Of a DNA stretch of 20,758 nt, positions 6,724 to 14,052 are shown one piece after another. Source of the stretch: Oscillospiraceae bacterium. GTDB taxonomy: Bacteria > Bacillota_A > Clostridia > Oscillospirales > Ruminococcaceae. Below the pieces are notes generated by a model. That model ran no database searches and was not told the DNA's origin. It worked only from the letters and a program-made list of their open reading frames with translations. The stretch covers positions 1 to 20,758 of the forward strand of contig CAAFWX010000096.1 of the NCBI GenBank assembly GCA_900766795.1, in the 5' to 3' direction. A program made the translations under genes and the position numbers. How positions within the stretch are numbered: the stretch's first letter is position 1; the number at the start of each line of letters is the position of its first letter.

Positions 6724-8526
6724 TTATTTTTTGACAGGGCGGGTTGCTTGCTTAAGCCAGCGCGCTTCGTCAGCGGAAACAAGCGGCGCTATCTCGTCAT
6801 AAACCCGCTTGTGGTAAGCGTTCAGCAGCTCAATCTGGCGGTCGGTGAGATACCGCGCGTCCACCGCGTCAAGGTCGAACGGCACCAGCGTGAGCGTTTC
6901 AAAGCACAGAAACTGCCCGTACTCGGTCTTTTCCGCTTCGCGGCACAGCAGGAGATTTTCGTGGCGGATTCCGAACTTTCCCTCGACATACAGCCCCGGC
7001 TCGTCGGAGGTTATCATTCCCGCCTCGAAAACAGCGCCCTGCGCGCCGTCGCGAATGCGCCAGTGGATACGCTGCGGGGCTTCGTGCACGTTCAGCACAT
7101 GCCCGACTCCGTGACCCGTGCCGTGGTTGAAGTCAAGTCCATGCTGCCACAGCGGGGCGCGGGCGGCTGCGTCAAGATTTGCGCCGCGCGTGCCGTAGGG
7201 AAACTTCATCGCGGCAAGCTCCAGATGTCCCGCAAGCACCAGCGTAAACGCGCGTTTCTCCTCGTCGGTCACTTCGCCAAGCGCTATGGTGCGGGTGATG
7301 TCCGTTGTGCCCTCGAGATAGTGCGCGCCCGTGTCGCTCAGCAAAAGTCCGCGGGGGGAAAGCTCCGCGTCCGTTTCGGGCGTTGCGGAATAGTGAACAA
7401 TCGCGCCGTGCGCACCGTAACCCATGATGGGGTCGAAGCTTTCGCCGAGGAAGTTTTCCTGCTGACGTCTGAACTCCAGCAGCTTTTGGGCGGCGGAAAT
7501 CTCGGTGATATGCTCGGCAGAAACGCTGCGCTTAAGCCAGCAGATGAATTTCGTCACCGCCGCGCCGTCCTTTATGTGCGCAAGGCGCTCGCCGGTTTGC
7601 TCCGCTTCGGTCTTGCACGCTTTCATAAGCACAATCGGGCTGCGGCACTGGGCGCGCTTCATATTCTTCGGAACGCAGCTCATGAACCGCCAGTTTACGC
7701 TCTGCGGGTCAATCATCAGCGTTTTGTCCTCGGGCAGCGCCGACAGCGCGGAATACACCTCGTCATACGCGCACAGGGTTACTCCGTCCTGCTTAAGTCC
7801 CTGCTTTATCTCGGGGCTGAATATGCTCTGCTCGGCGAACAGCTTTACGTCACGCTCGGACACAATCATATAGGCGAGGAACACGGGGTTATACGCAACG
7901 TCGTTTCCCCGCAGATTGAGCGCCCATGCGGTTTCGTCCAGTGCCGACACAGCGAGGAAATCCGCGCCCTGCTTTTTGAGCGCTTCGCGGATTTTCTTAA
8001 GCTTCTCGGCGCGGCTAAGCCCCGAATACTTCTCCGAAAGCTCCCACACGGGCTGCTTTGACAAAGCGGGACGGTTGTCCCAGACATGCCCGCCGACATC
8101 TTCCCCGCAGGACAAAACAGGGTGCTTTGCGGCGCATTTTTTCAGGATAGTATTCACCCTCGAGCAGCCGACGGTTCTTCCGTCAAAGCCGATACAGCCG
8201 CCCTCGGGAAGCTTCTGCGCGAGGTATTCCGCGATATCGGGAACTCCCTCAACGCCCTGTTTCATGAGCGCAATGAAGCTGCCGCGAAGCTGCTCGGCGG
8301 CTTGCAGAAAGTATCTTCCGTCTGTCCAGAGGGCTGCTTCCTCGGCGGTCACGACAAGGGTCCCCGCAGAGCCTGTGAAGCCCGAAAGATACTCCCGAAG
8401 CTTAAAGTACTCCCCCACATATTCCGAGCCGTGGAAGTCCTCAGTGCAGACAATGTATACGTCTATCCCGCGGGAGCGCATGAGTCCGCGCAGCGCGGCT
8501 ATTCTCTCGTTGGGTGTATTCTTCAT
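6724..8526 (-). CDS. pepP: Xaa-Pro aminopeptidase (M24B, three-domain XPNPEP1-like)
   Basis: Cytosolic dinuclear-metal peptidase that removes an N-terminal residue preceding proline. 600 residues, the long three-domain form like eukaryotic cytosolic APP1 rather than the roughly 440-aa E. coli PepP. The N-terminal creatinase-like domain carries SGFTGSAGTLVVT (48-60) and LWTDGRYFLQA (66-76). The catalytic pita-bread domain holds the expected metal ligands: D398 (SDTG), D409 (TTDITRT), H472 (HGTGHGVG), E509 (DEPG) and E523 (RHENL); H468 and H481 (NVHEAP) flank the site. A longer reading from 8550 exists, but the ATG at 8526 has AAGGAG with a proper spacing. It follows topB by 35 bases and is probably co-transcribed with it. 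It is followed by a clear terminator. The M24B assignment is firm; the exact symbol is conventional. Confidence 0.95.
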   Translation of the reverse strand: MKNTPNERIAALRGLMRSRGIDVYIVCTEDFHGSEYVGEYFKLREYLSGFTGSAGTLVVTAEEAALWTDGRYFLQAAEQLRGSFIALMKQGVEGVPDIAEYLAQKLPEGGCIGFDGRTVGCSRVNTILKKCAAKHPVLSCGEDVGGHVWDNRPALSKQPVWELSEKYSGLSRAEKLKKIREALKKQGADFLAVSALDETAWALNLRGNDVAYNPVFLAYMIVSERDVKLFAEQSIFSPEIKQGLKQDGVTLCAYDEVYSALSALPEDKTLMIDPQSVNWRFMSCVPKNMKRAQCRSPIVLMKACKTEAEQTGERLAHIKDGAAVTKFICWLKRSVSAEHITEISAAQKLLEFRRQQENFLGESFDPIMGYGAHGAIVHYSATPETDAELSPRGLLLSDTGAHYLEGTTDITRTIALGEVTDEEKRAFTLVLAGHLELAAMKFPYGTRGANLDAAARAPLWQHGLDFNHGTGHGVGHVLNVHEAPQRIHWRIRDGAQGAVFEAGMITSDEPGLYVEGKFGIRHENLLLCREAEKTEYGQFLCFETLTLVPFDLDAVDARYLTDRQIELLNAYHKRVYDEIAPLVSADEARWLKQATRPVKK

Positions 8527-8561
8527 GCTTTCTCTCCTTTTATTCCCCACACAAGTCGGTG

Positions 8562-10655
8562 TTATTTCTCAATCTCAACCCGCACGCGGAAATCGTCGCC
8601 CAGAACAAGCTTTCCGCTGACCGTATCGCCGCGTTTGGTGACGAAGCCCTTTAGGACGATGGAGCTGCCCTTTTCCACAACGCGCTTTGCCTGCGTTATG
8701 GAAATCTCCTTTCCCCACATCTCTTTCATGAAGAAGAAGCCGCAGTCCCCGCGGCTGTCCTCGCAGGAGTAGCTTTTCTGCATTTCGTAGACGTTCTTTC
8801 CGCACTTCGGGCATCTTCCCACAAGCGGCAGGCGCGAGAAGCGGAAGGGGTTGCTGTTCTGCGCGGTCTGCACGCTGTTGTCGCGCACAAGCTGCTTTGT
8901 GAACGCTATTATCTCGGAAAGGAACTCCTCGTCGCTCGCCTCGCCGCGTGCAATGCGCTGGAGCGTTGTTTCCCACTCGGCGGTCATTTTGGCGCTCTTT
9001 ACATTTGCGGGAACGACGTCAATCACTCGCCTGCCCTTGTCCGTGGGGATAAGCTGCTTTCCCTTACGCTCGACATAACCGCGCTTCACCAGCGTTTCGA
9101 TTATCGCCGCGCGGGTCGCGGGAGTGCCTAATCCCTTTTTCTCAACGTCCTCGTTTTCGTCATAGTCGTCGTTGCCTGCGTGCTCCATTGCGGACAGCAG
9201 CATGTCCTCGGTGTAGCGCTTGGGCGGGGTGGTCTTGTGCTCGGAGAGCTTGCGCTTTTTCACCTTTATCTCAGCGCCCGCTTCCATTGGCGGCAGCGCT
9301 CCGCCGATGGCTTCCTCCTCGTCAGGCTCTGCGTCGCTGTCCGCAACTATTCCCTTAAGCTTCGCCTTTACGTCAGCCTCAATCTGCTTCCAGCCGTCTG
9401 CGACAACGGTCTTTCCGCGGGCAGTGAACTTCGTGCCGCCGCATTCAAGCTCGGCGGTTACGGTGTCGTAGGTATGCTTTGGCGCAGCCGCACACAAGAG
9501 CCTAGCCGCCACAAGGCAAAGCACGTTCCACTGGTCCTCGGGAAGCCTGCTGAAATCATAGCGCCTGATTTCCTTTGTGGGAAGCAGCGCGTGGTGGTCG
9601 GACACCTTGTCGTTGTTGATAAGGCGCTTTATGTCGGGGGTGCAGGAAAGCGCGTCGAAGCTTGCGCCAAACGGGAACACCTGCGCGGTAAGCGCCACCA
9701 TCTCGGCGGCGGTCTGCTCCATATCGTCGGTGATGTAGTTGCTGTCGGTTCTCGGGTAGGTCATAAGCTTGTTCTCATACAGCTTCTGGGCGCAGTCGAG
9801 GGTCTGCTGGGCGGTGTAGCCGAACAGCTTGTTCGCGTCACGCTGGAGAGTGGTGAGGTCGTAGAGCTTCGGCGGGTTTGCGTTCTTCTGCTCCTTTACA
9901 ACGTTCTTTACGGCTGCCGTTTCGGCGCAGGCTTCAAGCGCTTTGTTTGCGGCAAGCTCGCCCTCTATCCTGTCGCTTTCGGCGGTGAACTTGCCGAAGT
10001 CGAGCACAATGGTGAAATACTTCGCGGAGTTGAACTCCTCAATCTTTTTCTCGCGCTCCACAAGCATTGCAAGGGTCGGGGTCTGAACCCTGCCCACTGA
10101 GAGCATATTGCGGTATTTTACGGTGAAAAGACGGGTTGCGTTCATGCCGACAATCCAGTCAGCCTTGTTTCTCGCAAGTCCCGAACGGTACAGCGCGTCA
10201 TAGTCGCTTCCGTCGCGGAGATTGCGAAAGCCGTCGCGGATGGCTTCGTCGGTCATGCTGCTTATCCAAAGGCGCTTGAAAGGCTTAGTGCAGCCTGCCT
10301 GATTGTAGACGTATCTGAACACGCATTCGCCCTCGCGCCCTGCGTCCGTAGCGCAGATTATCTCCTCAACATCGGGGCGCTCCATTAGCGCTTTGAGGTT
10401 CTCAAACTGCGGCGCGGTGCTTTCAGCAACCGTCCACTTGAACTCCTCGGGGAGTATGGGGAGATTGTCGAACCTCCACGGCTTCTCGTACTGCTTGCCG
10501 TATTCCTCGGGGTTTGAGAGCATGACAAGGTGCCCGAAGCACCACGAAACGATATACCCGTTTCCCTCCATGTACCCCTCTGCGCGGCGGTTTGCGCCGA
10601 TTATCTTTGCGATTGAGCTGCCGACAGACGGCTTCTCTGCGATTACCAGTTTCAT
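8562..10655 (-). CDS. topB: DNA topoisomerase III (type IA)
   Basis: 697 residues, usual for the TopB of Firmicutes chromosomes and conjugative elements. It relaxes negatively supercoiled DNA and decatenates or unlinks single-stranded intermediates through a 5'-phosphotyrosine. The TOPRIM domain begins MKLVIAEKPSVG (E7, K8) with CATDAGREGE at 101-110. SVGRVQTPT is at 186-194 and the catalytic tyrosine is Y300 in MTYPRTDS. DHHALLPT (353-360) and GLGTPATRA (508-516) are also present. The C-terminal region has a CPKCG...CEDSRGDCGF zinc-ribbon-like cluster (615-640) followed by a small beta-rich tail. An upstream extension exists in frame but runs through the promoter; the ATG at 10655 has AGAGGT with good spacing. 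No conjugation genes are nearby, so I read it as the chromosomal copy. Confidence 0.96.
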   Translation of the reverse strand: MKLVIAEKPSVGSSIAKIIGANRRAEGYMEGNGYIVSWCFGHLVMLSNPEEYGKQYEKPWRFDNLPILPEEFKWTVAESTAPQFENLKALMERPDVEEIICATDAGREGECVFRYVYNQAGCTKPFKRLWISSMTDEAIRDGFRNLRDGSDYDALYRSGLARNKADWIVGMNATRLFTVKYRNMLSVGRVQTPTLAMLVEREKKIEEFNSAKYFTIVLDFGKFTAESDRIEGELAANKALEACAETAAVKNVVKEQKNANPPKLYDLTTLQRDANKLFGYTAQQTLDCAQKLYENKLMTYPRTDSNYITDDMEQTAAEMVALTAQVFPFGASFDALSCTPDIKRLINNDKVSDHHALLPTKEIRRYDFSRLPEDQWNVLCLVAARLLCAAAPKHTYDTVTAELECGGTKFTARGKTVVADGWKQIEADVKAKLKGIVADSDAEPDEEEAIGGALPPMEAGAEIKVKKRKLSEHKTTPPKRYTEDMLLSAMEHAGNDDYDENEDVEKKGLGTPATRAAIIETLVKRGYVERKGKQLIPTDKGRRVIDVVPANVKSAKMTAEWETTLQRIARGEASDEEFLSEIIAFTKQLVRDNSVQTAQNSNPFRFSRLPLVGRCPKCGKNVYEMQKSYSCEDSRGDCGFFFMKEMWGKEISITQAKRVVEKGSSIVLKGFVTKRGDTVSGKLVLGDDFRVRVEIEK

Positions 10656-10689
10656 AGAATTACCTCTCTTGTTTTTTGGTGACTTTACT

Positions 10690-10718
10690 ATTGTAGCACA
10701 TTTTTGCTTTTTTGGCAA
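10690..10718 (-). promoter_or_regulatory. Sigma-A promoter for topB-pepP
   Basis: Minus-strand -35 TTGCCA (10713-10718) and -10 TACAAT (10690-10695) with a 17-base spacer, and TGC directly before the -10, giving an extended -10 element. It lies 35 bases from the topB ATG. Its -35 is about 68 bases from the -35 of the divergent ilvA promoter, so the two units share a compact divergent control region. Confidence 0.8.
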
Positions 10719-10785
10719 TCGGTTTTGCGAAACATTTCTCTGACGGCTATATTCGGCAGGATTATGCAAAATTTTCTTTTCCCCC

Positions 10786-10814
10786 TTGACAAAATCAAAG
10801 GGAAGTTGTATAAT
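10786..10814 (+). promoter_or_regulatory. Perfect consensus sigma-A promoter for ilvA-ridA
   Basis: TTGACA (10786-10791), 17-base spacer, TATAAT (10809-10814): a full match to the sigma-A consensus. Initiation is expected near 10821. A promoter this strong in front of a biosynthetic operon fits control after initiation, by the leader terminator. Confidence 0.92.
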
Positions 10815-10821
10815 TCAAGAT

Positions 10822-11067
10822 GTAAACAAAAAAAATGCGTTGATGGGTGCGCGAAAGTGCCGTGAGCGTCAAAGTTTTTTCCAGAGAGCTGCCGTTTGGT
10901 GCGAGGCAGTAAAGACCGCGTTCATGATCCGCCCGTAGCAGACAGCCAGAACATTCCACAGTAAGGCTGTACGGATTTCCACCGTTAGCGGGAAGTGCAT
11001 TGTTGGATGTACAGAGGTTGAGTTTGTATAATACCGCCCTCTCTCCATTTGGCGTGAGGGATTTTTT
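10822..11067 (+). promoter_or_regulatory. T-box-like leader (candidate Ile specifier AUC) of ilvA-ridA
   Basis: The leader of about 245 bases has the layout of a T-box riboswitch, which senses uncharged tRNA. The Stem I apical part is CAGAGAGC (10882-10889) followed by a CTGCC/GGCAG stem (10889-10893/10905-10909) capped by a GTTTGGTGCGA loop. A candidate specifier ATC (Ile) lies at 10927-10929 just before GCCCGTAGCA. AGTAAGGC and a CCGTTAGCGG stem-loop (10982-10991) resemble Stem II/III. The 3' end can form AGAGG/CCTCT (11013-11017 with 11038-11042), which excludes the terminator at 11037-11060. An Ile T-box fits ilvA, the first committed enzyme of isoleucine synthesis. Caveat: the canonical UGGNACCGC is not found; UAAUACCGC (11030-11038 region) stands in its place, so the tRNA acceptor pairing is not the usual one. 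Confidence 0.68.
11037..11067 (+). terminator. Leader terminator (attenuator) upstream of ilvA
   Basis: CCCTC (11037-11041) pairs with GAGGG (11056-11060). The inner CC/GG pairs continue across two symmetric mismatches to an ATTT loop, and ATTTTTTATT follows. Placed 47 bases before the ilvA ATG and competing with the upstream AGAGG/CCTCT pairing, it fits the conditional terminator of a T-box leader. Confidence 0.75.
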
Positions 11068-11114
11068 ATTATATTGCTCCTCTGCACACAAAATAACGAG
11101 AGGAGAAAAAGGAA

Positions 11115-12317
11115 ATGCTCACATTAGACAAGGTTTACAAGGCGTCACACGTTCTCAAGGAGGTCATCAGAAAAACCGACCTCATCAAGGCTCCCAAGAT
11201 TAACCCCGACGCGGAGGTTTATCTCAAAACCGAGAATTTGCAGGTAACAGGCTCGTTCAAGGTGCGCGGAGCGTACTTCAAGATTAGCCAGCTCACCGAG
11301 GAGGAGCGCAGCCACGGCGTTATCGCCTGCTCCGCGGGAAACCACGCGCAGGGCGTTGCACTTGCTGCCACAAAGGCGGGAATTAAGTCCCTAATCTGCC
11401 TGCCCGATGGCGCGCCTATCTCCAAGGTTGAGGCGACAAAGGGCTACGGCGCAGATGTCTGCCTTGTGCCGGGAGTGTACGACGACGCTTACGCAAAGGC
11501 GCTTCAGCTTCGCGACGAAAAGGGCTACACGTTCATTCACCCGTTTGACGACGAGAACGTTATCGCAGGTCAGGGCACCATCGGTCTGGAACTTATGGAG
11601 CAGCTTCCCGAAATGGACGCGGTGGTTGTTCCCATCGGCGGCGGCGGACTTATCAGCGGCGTTGCTTTCGCAATCAAGAACCTTAACCCCAACATCAAGG
11701 TTTACGGCGTTCAGGCTGCGGGCGCTCCCAGCATGGAACAGTCCCTCAAAAACGGCAAAATCGGCAGGCTTGACAGCGTTTCCACCCTCGCAGACGGTAT
11801 CGCCGTAAAAGAGCCGGGCGTGAACACCTTCGAGCTTTGCCAAAAATACGTTGACGAGGTTGTGACCGTAACCGAGGACGAGATTTCCTGCGCTATCCTC
11901 TCCCTTATAGAGCAGCAGAAGCTGATAGCAGAGGGCGCGGGCGCGGTTTCCGTTGCGGCGGTTATGTTCAACAAGGTGCCCGTAAAGGGCAAGAAGGTTG
12001 TCTGCCTCGTTTCGGGCGGCAACATCGACGTTACCATACTCAGCAGAGTTATCCGCCGCGGTCTGGTTAAGAGCGGCAGGGCTTCTCTGCTCACCATCGA
12101 GCTTATCGACAAGCCCGGTCAGCTTGTGGGCGTTTCCAACATCATCGCAAACCTCGGCGGCAATGTTACAGCCGTTCATCACGAGCGCGCGGACGCAAAC
12201 GCAAACATCAACGGCTGCTTCCTTAGAATCCAGCTTGAAACAAGAAACTTCGAGCACCTCAATCAGATAAAGCAGGCGCTAACCGACGCAGGCTTCAGGA
12301 TAGTTGACAACAACTGA
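11115..12317 (+). CDS. ilvA: Threonine ammonia-lyase (PLP, single C-terminal ACT domain)
   Basis: Deaminates L-threonine to 2-oxobutyrate via 2-aminocrotonate, the first step of isoleucine synthesis. 400 residues, the form with one C-terminal ACT domain rather than the roughly 515-aa two-ACT biosynthetic enzyme of E. coli. The PLP lysine is K49 in TGSFKVRGA; SAGNHAQG (73-80), the phosphate-cradling GGGGL (175-179) and CLVSGGNID (297-305) are present. The ACT domain (about 325-400) begins SLLTIELIDKPGQL and ends with the protein, offering a site for allosteric amino-acid control. The ATG follows GAGAGGAG and AAAGGA. Its neighbours, a T-box-like Ile leader upstream and ridA 21 bases downstream, favour a biosynthetic role, although sequence alone does not exclude a catabolic TdcB-like role. 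Confidence 0.95.
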   Translation: MLTLDKVYKASHVLKEVIRKTDLIKAPKINPDAEVYLKTENLQVTGSFKVRGAYFKISQLTEEERSHGVIACSAGNHAQGVALAATKAGIKSLICLPDGAPISKVEATKGYGADVCLVPGVYDDAYAKALQLRDEKGYTFIHPFDDENVIAGQGTIGLELMEQLPEMDAVVVPIGGGGLISGVAFAIKNLNPNIKVYGVQAAGAPSMEQSLKNGKIGRLDSVSTLADGIAVKEPGVNTFELCQKYVDEVVTVTEDEISCAILSLIEQQKLIAEGAGAVSVAAVMFNKVPVKGKKVVCLVSGGNIDVTILSRVIRRGLVKSGRASLLTIELIDKPGQLVGVSNIIANLGGNVTAVHHERADANANINGCFLRIQLETRNFEHLNQIKQALTDAGFRIVDNN

Positions 12318-12338
12318 TAATACAAGGAGGACATAACT

Positions 12339-12710
12339 ATGACAACAGTACACACCGACAACGCACCCGCAGCAATCGGACCCTACTCACAGGCAATGAA
12401 GGTGAACGGACTTCTGTTCACATCGGGGCAGATTGCGATTGTTCCCGCAACGGGCGCTATCGTTGAGGGCGGCATCAACGAGCAGACAAAGCAGGTCTGC
12501 GAGAACCTCAAGAACCTCGTTGAAGCGGCAGGCACTACAATGGACAAGGTTGTAAAGACAACCTGCTTCCTGCACGACATCAACGACTTCGCAGCGTTCA
12601 ACGCTATCTATGCCGAGTACTTCCCCGGCAAGCCCGCACGCTCCTGCGTCGGAAACCTGAATCTCCCCAAGGGAGTTCTCGTTGAGGTTGAGGTTATCGC
12701 GGAGCTTTGA
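12339..12710 (+). CDS. ridA: RidA family 2-iminobutanoate/2-iminopropanoate deaminase
   Basis: 123-residue YjgF/YER057c/UK114 protein; RidA trimers hydrolyse the enamine/imine released by PLP dehydratases, preventing damage to other PLP enzymes. Features: NAPAAIGPYSQA near the N-terminus, LLFTSGQI, VVKTTCFL, and the active-site region with KPARSCVGNLNLPKGVLVEV, including the carboxylate-binding arginine (PARS) and the late glutamate (VEVEVIAEL). The ATG has AAGGAGG eight bases upstream. It directly follows ilvA, whose product 2-aminocrotonate is the classic RidA substrate, so substrate and detoxifier are co-transcribed. Length and motifs match the canonical RidA subgroup. Confidence 0.95.
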   Translation: MTTVHTDNAPAAIGPYSQAMKVNGLLFTSGQIAIVPATGAIVEGGINEQTKQVCENLKNLVEAAGTTMDKVVKTTCFLHDINDFAAFNAIYAEYFPGKPARSCVGNLNLPKGVLVEVEVIAEL

Positions 12711-12721
12711 TTTTGCCCTAT

Positions 12722-12766
12722 AAAAAACTACGCTATGCAGGCGGTTTGTCTGCATAGCGTTTTTTT
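12722..12766. terminator. Bidirectional terminator between ridA and rtcB
   Basis: A perfect 11-bp stem (12730-12740 with 12750-12760, ACGCTATGCAG/CTGCATAGCGT) and nine-base loop is followed on the plus strand by a run of seven T (12760-12766). On the minus strand it is followed by AGTTTTTTA (12722-12729). The ridA and rtcB genes converge here, with stops at 12710 and 12771, and both can use it. Confidence 0.93.
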
Positions 12767-12770
12767 GTGG

Positions 12771-13994
12771 CTACTCTCCCGCCTTGAAGTTGTAAAGCGG
12801 CTTGATTACCTTTACGATTTCGGCGGTGTCGCCGATGTTGTTTACGATATCCTCCATGCTCTTGTATGCCATGGGGCACTCGTCAAGGGTGGACTGATTT
12901 ACCGATGTCGTGTAGATTCCCTCCATCGACTTCATAAACTCCTCCACAGTGAAGTTCTCCTTTGCCTGTGTGCGGGAGAACATTCGCCCTGCGCCGTGGG
13001 GCGCGGAGCAGTTCCACTCGGGATTGCCCTTTCCTATACATATCAGAGACCCGTCGCGCATGTTAATGGGGATAAGCAGGCGCTCCCCCGCCTGCGCGGA
13101 TACTGCGCCCTTTCGCACAATGTTGTTGTCAAGGTCGATGTAGTTGTGTATCGTTTCAAAGCGCGGGAACTCCGAGATGTCCTTTCCGAGCAGGTTTGTG
13201 GTGATGAGGTTCGCAATAGTCAGACGATTGAGCACCGCAAACTCCTGACAGATACGCATGTCGTCAAGGTAGCGCTGCCTGTACTCTCCCGTGAGGTAGC
13301 ACAGGTTCTCGGGAATATCGCAGCCCTTTGCCACAAAGCTTTTGTGAAGCTCCTTGATTGCCGCCTGAATCTCTGCTCTCCTGCCTGCCGCCTTGTACTC
13401 GTCGATTATCCGCTGCTGCTGGGCAAAAAGCTTATCCTTTCCGCGAAGCAGGTCTGCCGCAAGCTCCTGATACAGCTCTGCAACCTGCTTTCCGAGATTT
13501 CGCGAGCCTGTGTGTATCACAAGATACTTCTTTCCCTCGTCGTCAATATCCACCTCGATGAAGTGATTTCCGCCGCCTAAAGAGCCTATCGAGCGCTCAA
13601 GGCGCTTCGCGTCATTAAGCTCGCGGTAGCAGTTCAGCTCCATAAGCTTCGGGAAGCGGACTATTCTCCCCTCGTGCACATTCTTTCCCGAGGGAACATA
13701 CTTTCGGATAACCGCGTCAAGCTTCGCGAAGTCGATGTCGATATTGCCAAGCTCCACCGTCAGCATTCCGCAGCCGATGTCCACTCCCACAATGTTGGGT
13801 ATCACCATCTCGCCGAGGTCGGCGGTAAAGCCGATAACGCAGCCCTTTCCTGCGTGCGCGTCGGGCATAATTCTTATCTTGCAGCCCTTTACGAACTCCT
13901 GCGAACAGAGCTGCTCTATCTGCTCGCGCGCAGTGTCCTCAATAATGTCTGTGTAGACTATTGCGGAATTGTAGGTTCCATTGATTATATTCAT
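12771..13994 (-). CDS. rtcB: RtcB family RNA ligase (RNA-splicing/RNA-repair)
   Basis: Mn/GTP-dependent ligase joining 3'-phosphate or 2',3'-cyclic phosphate ends to 5'-OH ends, used in bacteria for RNA repair. 407 residues, typical of the bacterial RtcB family. Catalytic residues are all in place: D72 and C75 (GVDIGCGM), H144 (GGGNHFIE), H161 (HTGSRNLG), H283 (ETIHNYID) and the guanylated H333 (APHGAGRMFSR). The ATG is preceded by AAAGGA eight bases upstream. It lies 58 bases downstream of the slipin gene, with a terminator hairpin between them. No archease or RtcA gene is visible. All ligands being present argues for an active ligase; the physiological substrate is unknown. Confidence 0.95.
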   Translation of the reverse strand: MNIINGTYNSAIVYTDIIEDTAREQIEQLCSQEFVKGCKIRIMPDAHAGKGCVIGFTADLGEMVIPNIVGVDIGCGMLTVELGNIDIDFAKLDAVIRKYVPSGKNVHEGRIVRFPKLMELNCYRELNDAKRLERSIGSLGGGNHFIEVDIDDEGKKYLVIHTGSRNLGKQVAELYQELAADLLRGKDKLFAQQQRIIDEYKAAGRRAEIQAAIKELHKSFVAKGCDIPENLCYLTGEYRQRYLDDMRICQEFAVLNRLTIANLITTNLLGKDISEFPRFETIHNYIDLDNNIVRKGAVSAQAGERLLIPINMRDGSLICIGKGNPEWNCSAPHGAGRMFSRTQAKENFTVEEFMKSMEGIYTTSVNQSTLDECPMAYKSMEDIVNNIGDTAEIVKVIKPLYNFKAGE

Positions 13995-14008
13995 GATGTT
14001 TTCCTTTC

Positions 14009-14047
14009 AAAAAAATTCCCCCCCGAAAGCAGGACGCTCTCGGGGGG
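14009..14047 (-). terminator. Intercistronic terminator/attenuator between slipin and rtcB
   Basis: On the minus strand an eight-pair stem (14040-14047 with 14019-14026, CCCCCCGA/TCGGGGGG) and 13-base loop is followed by AA and seven T (14009-14015). The hairpin begins six bases after the slipin stop and its U-tract ends about six bases before the rtcB ribosome binding site. This leaves no room for a promoter between terminator and rtcB, so rtcB must depend on read-through or on a promoter inside the slipin gene. Confidence 0.85.
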
Positions 14048-14052
14048 CAGTG

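Noticed and set aside
6613..8061. 482-aa plus-strand ORF opposite pepP
   Set aside because: Antisense shadow of a complete M24 peptidase with all metal ligands; no family resemblance and no ribosome binding site.
6724..10655. Possible integrative element because topB is often carried by conjugative elements
   Set aside because: No relaxase, coupling protein, integrase or attachment-site repeats nearby; the partner is a housekeeping peptidase.
11391..12257. 288-aa minus-strand ORF opposite ilvA
   Set aside because: Shadow of a clear PLP enzyme gene; long antisense frames are common at this GC content.
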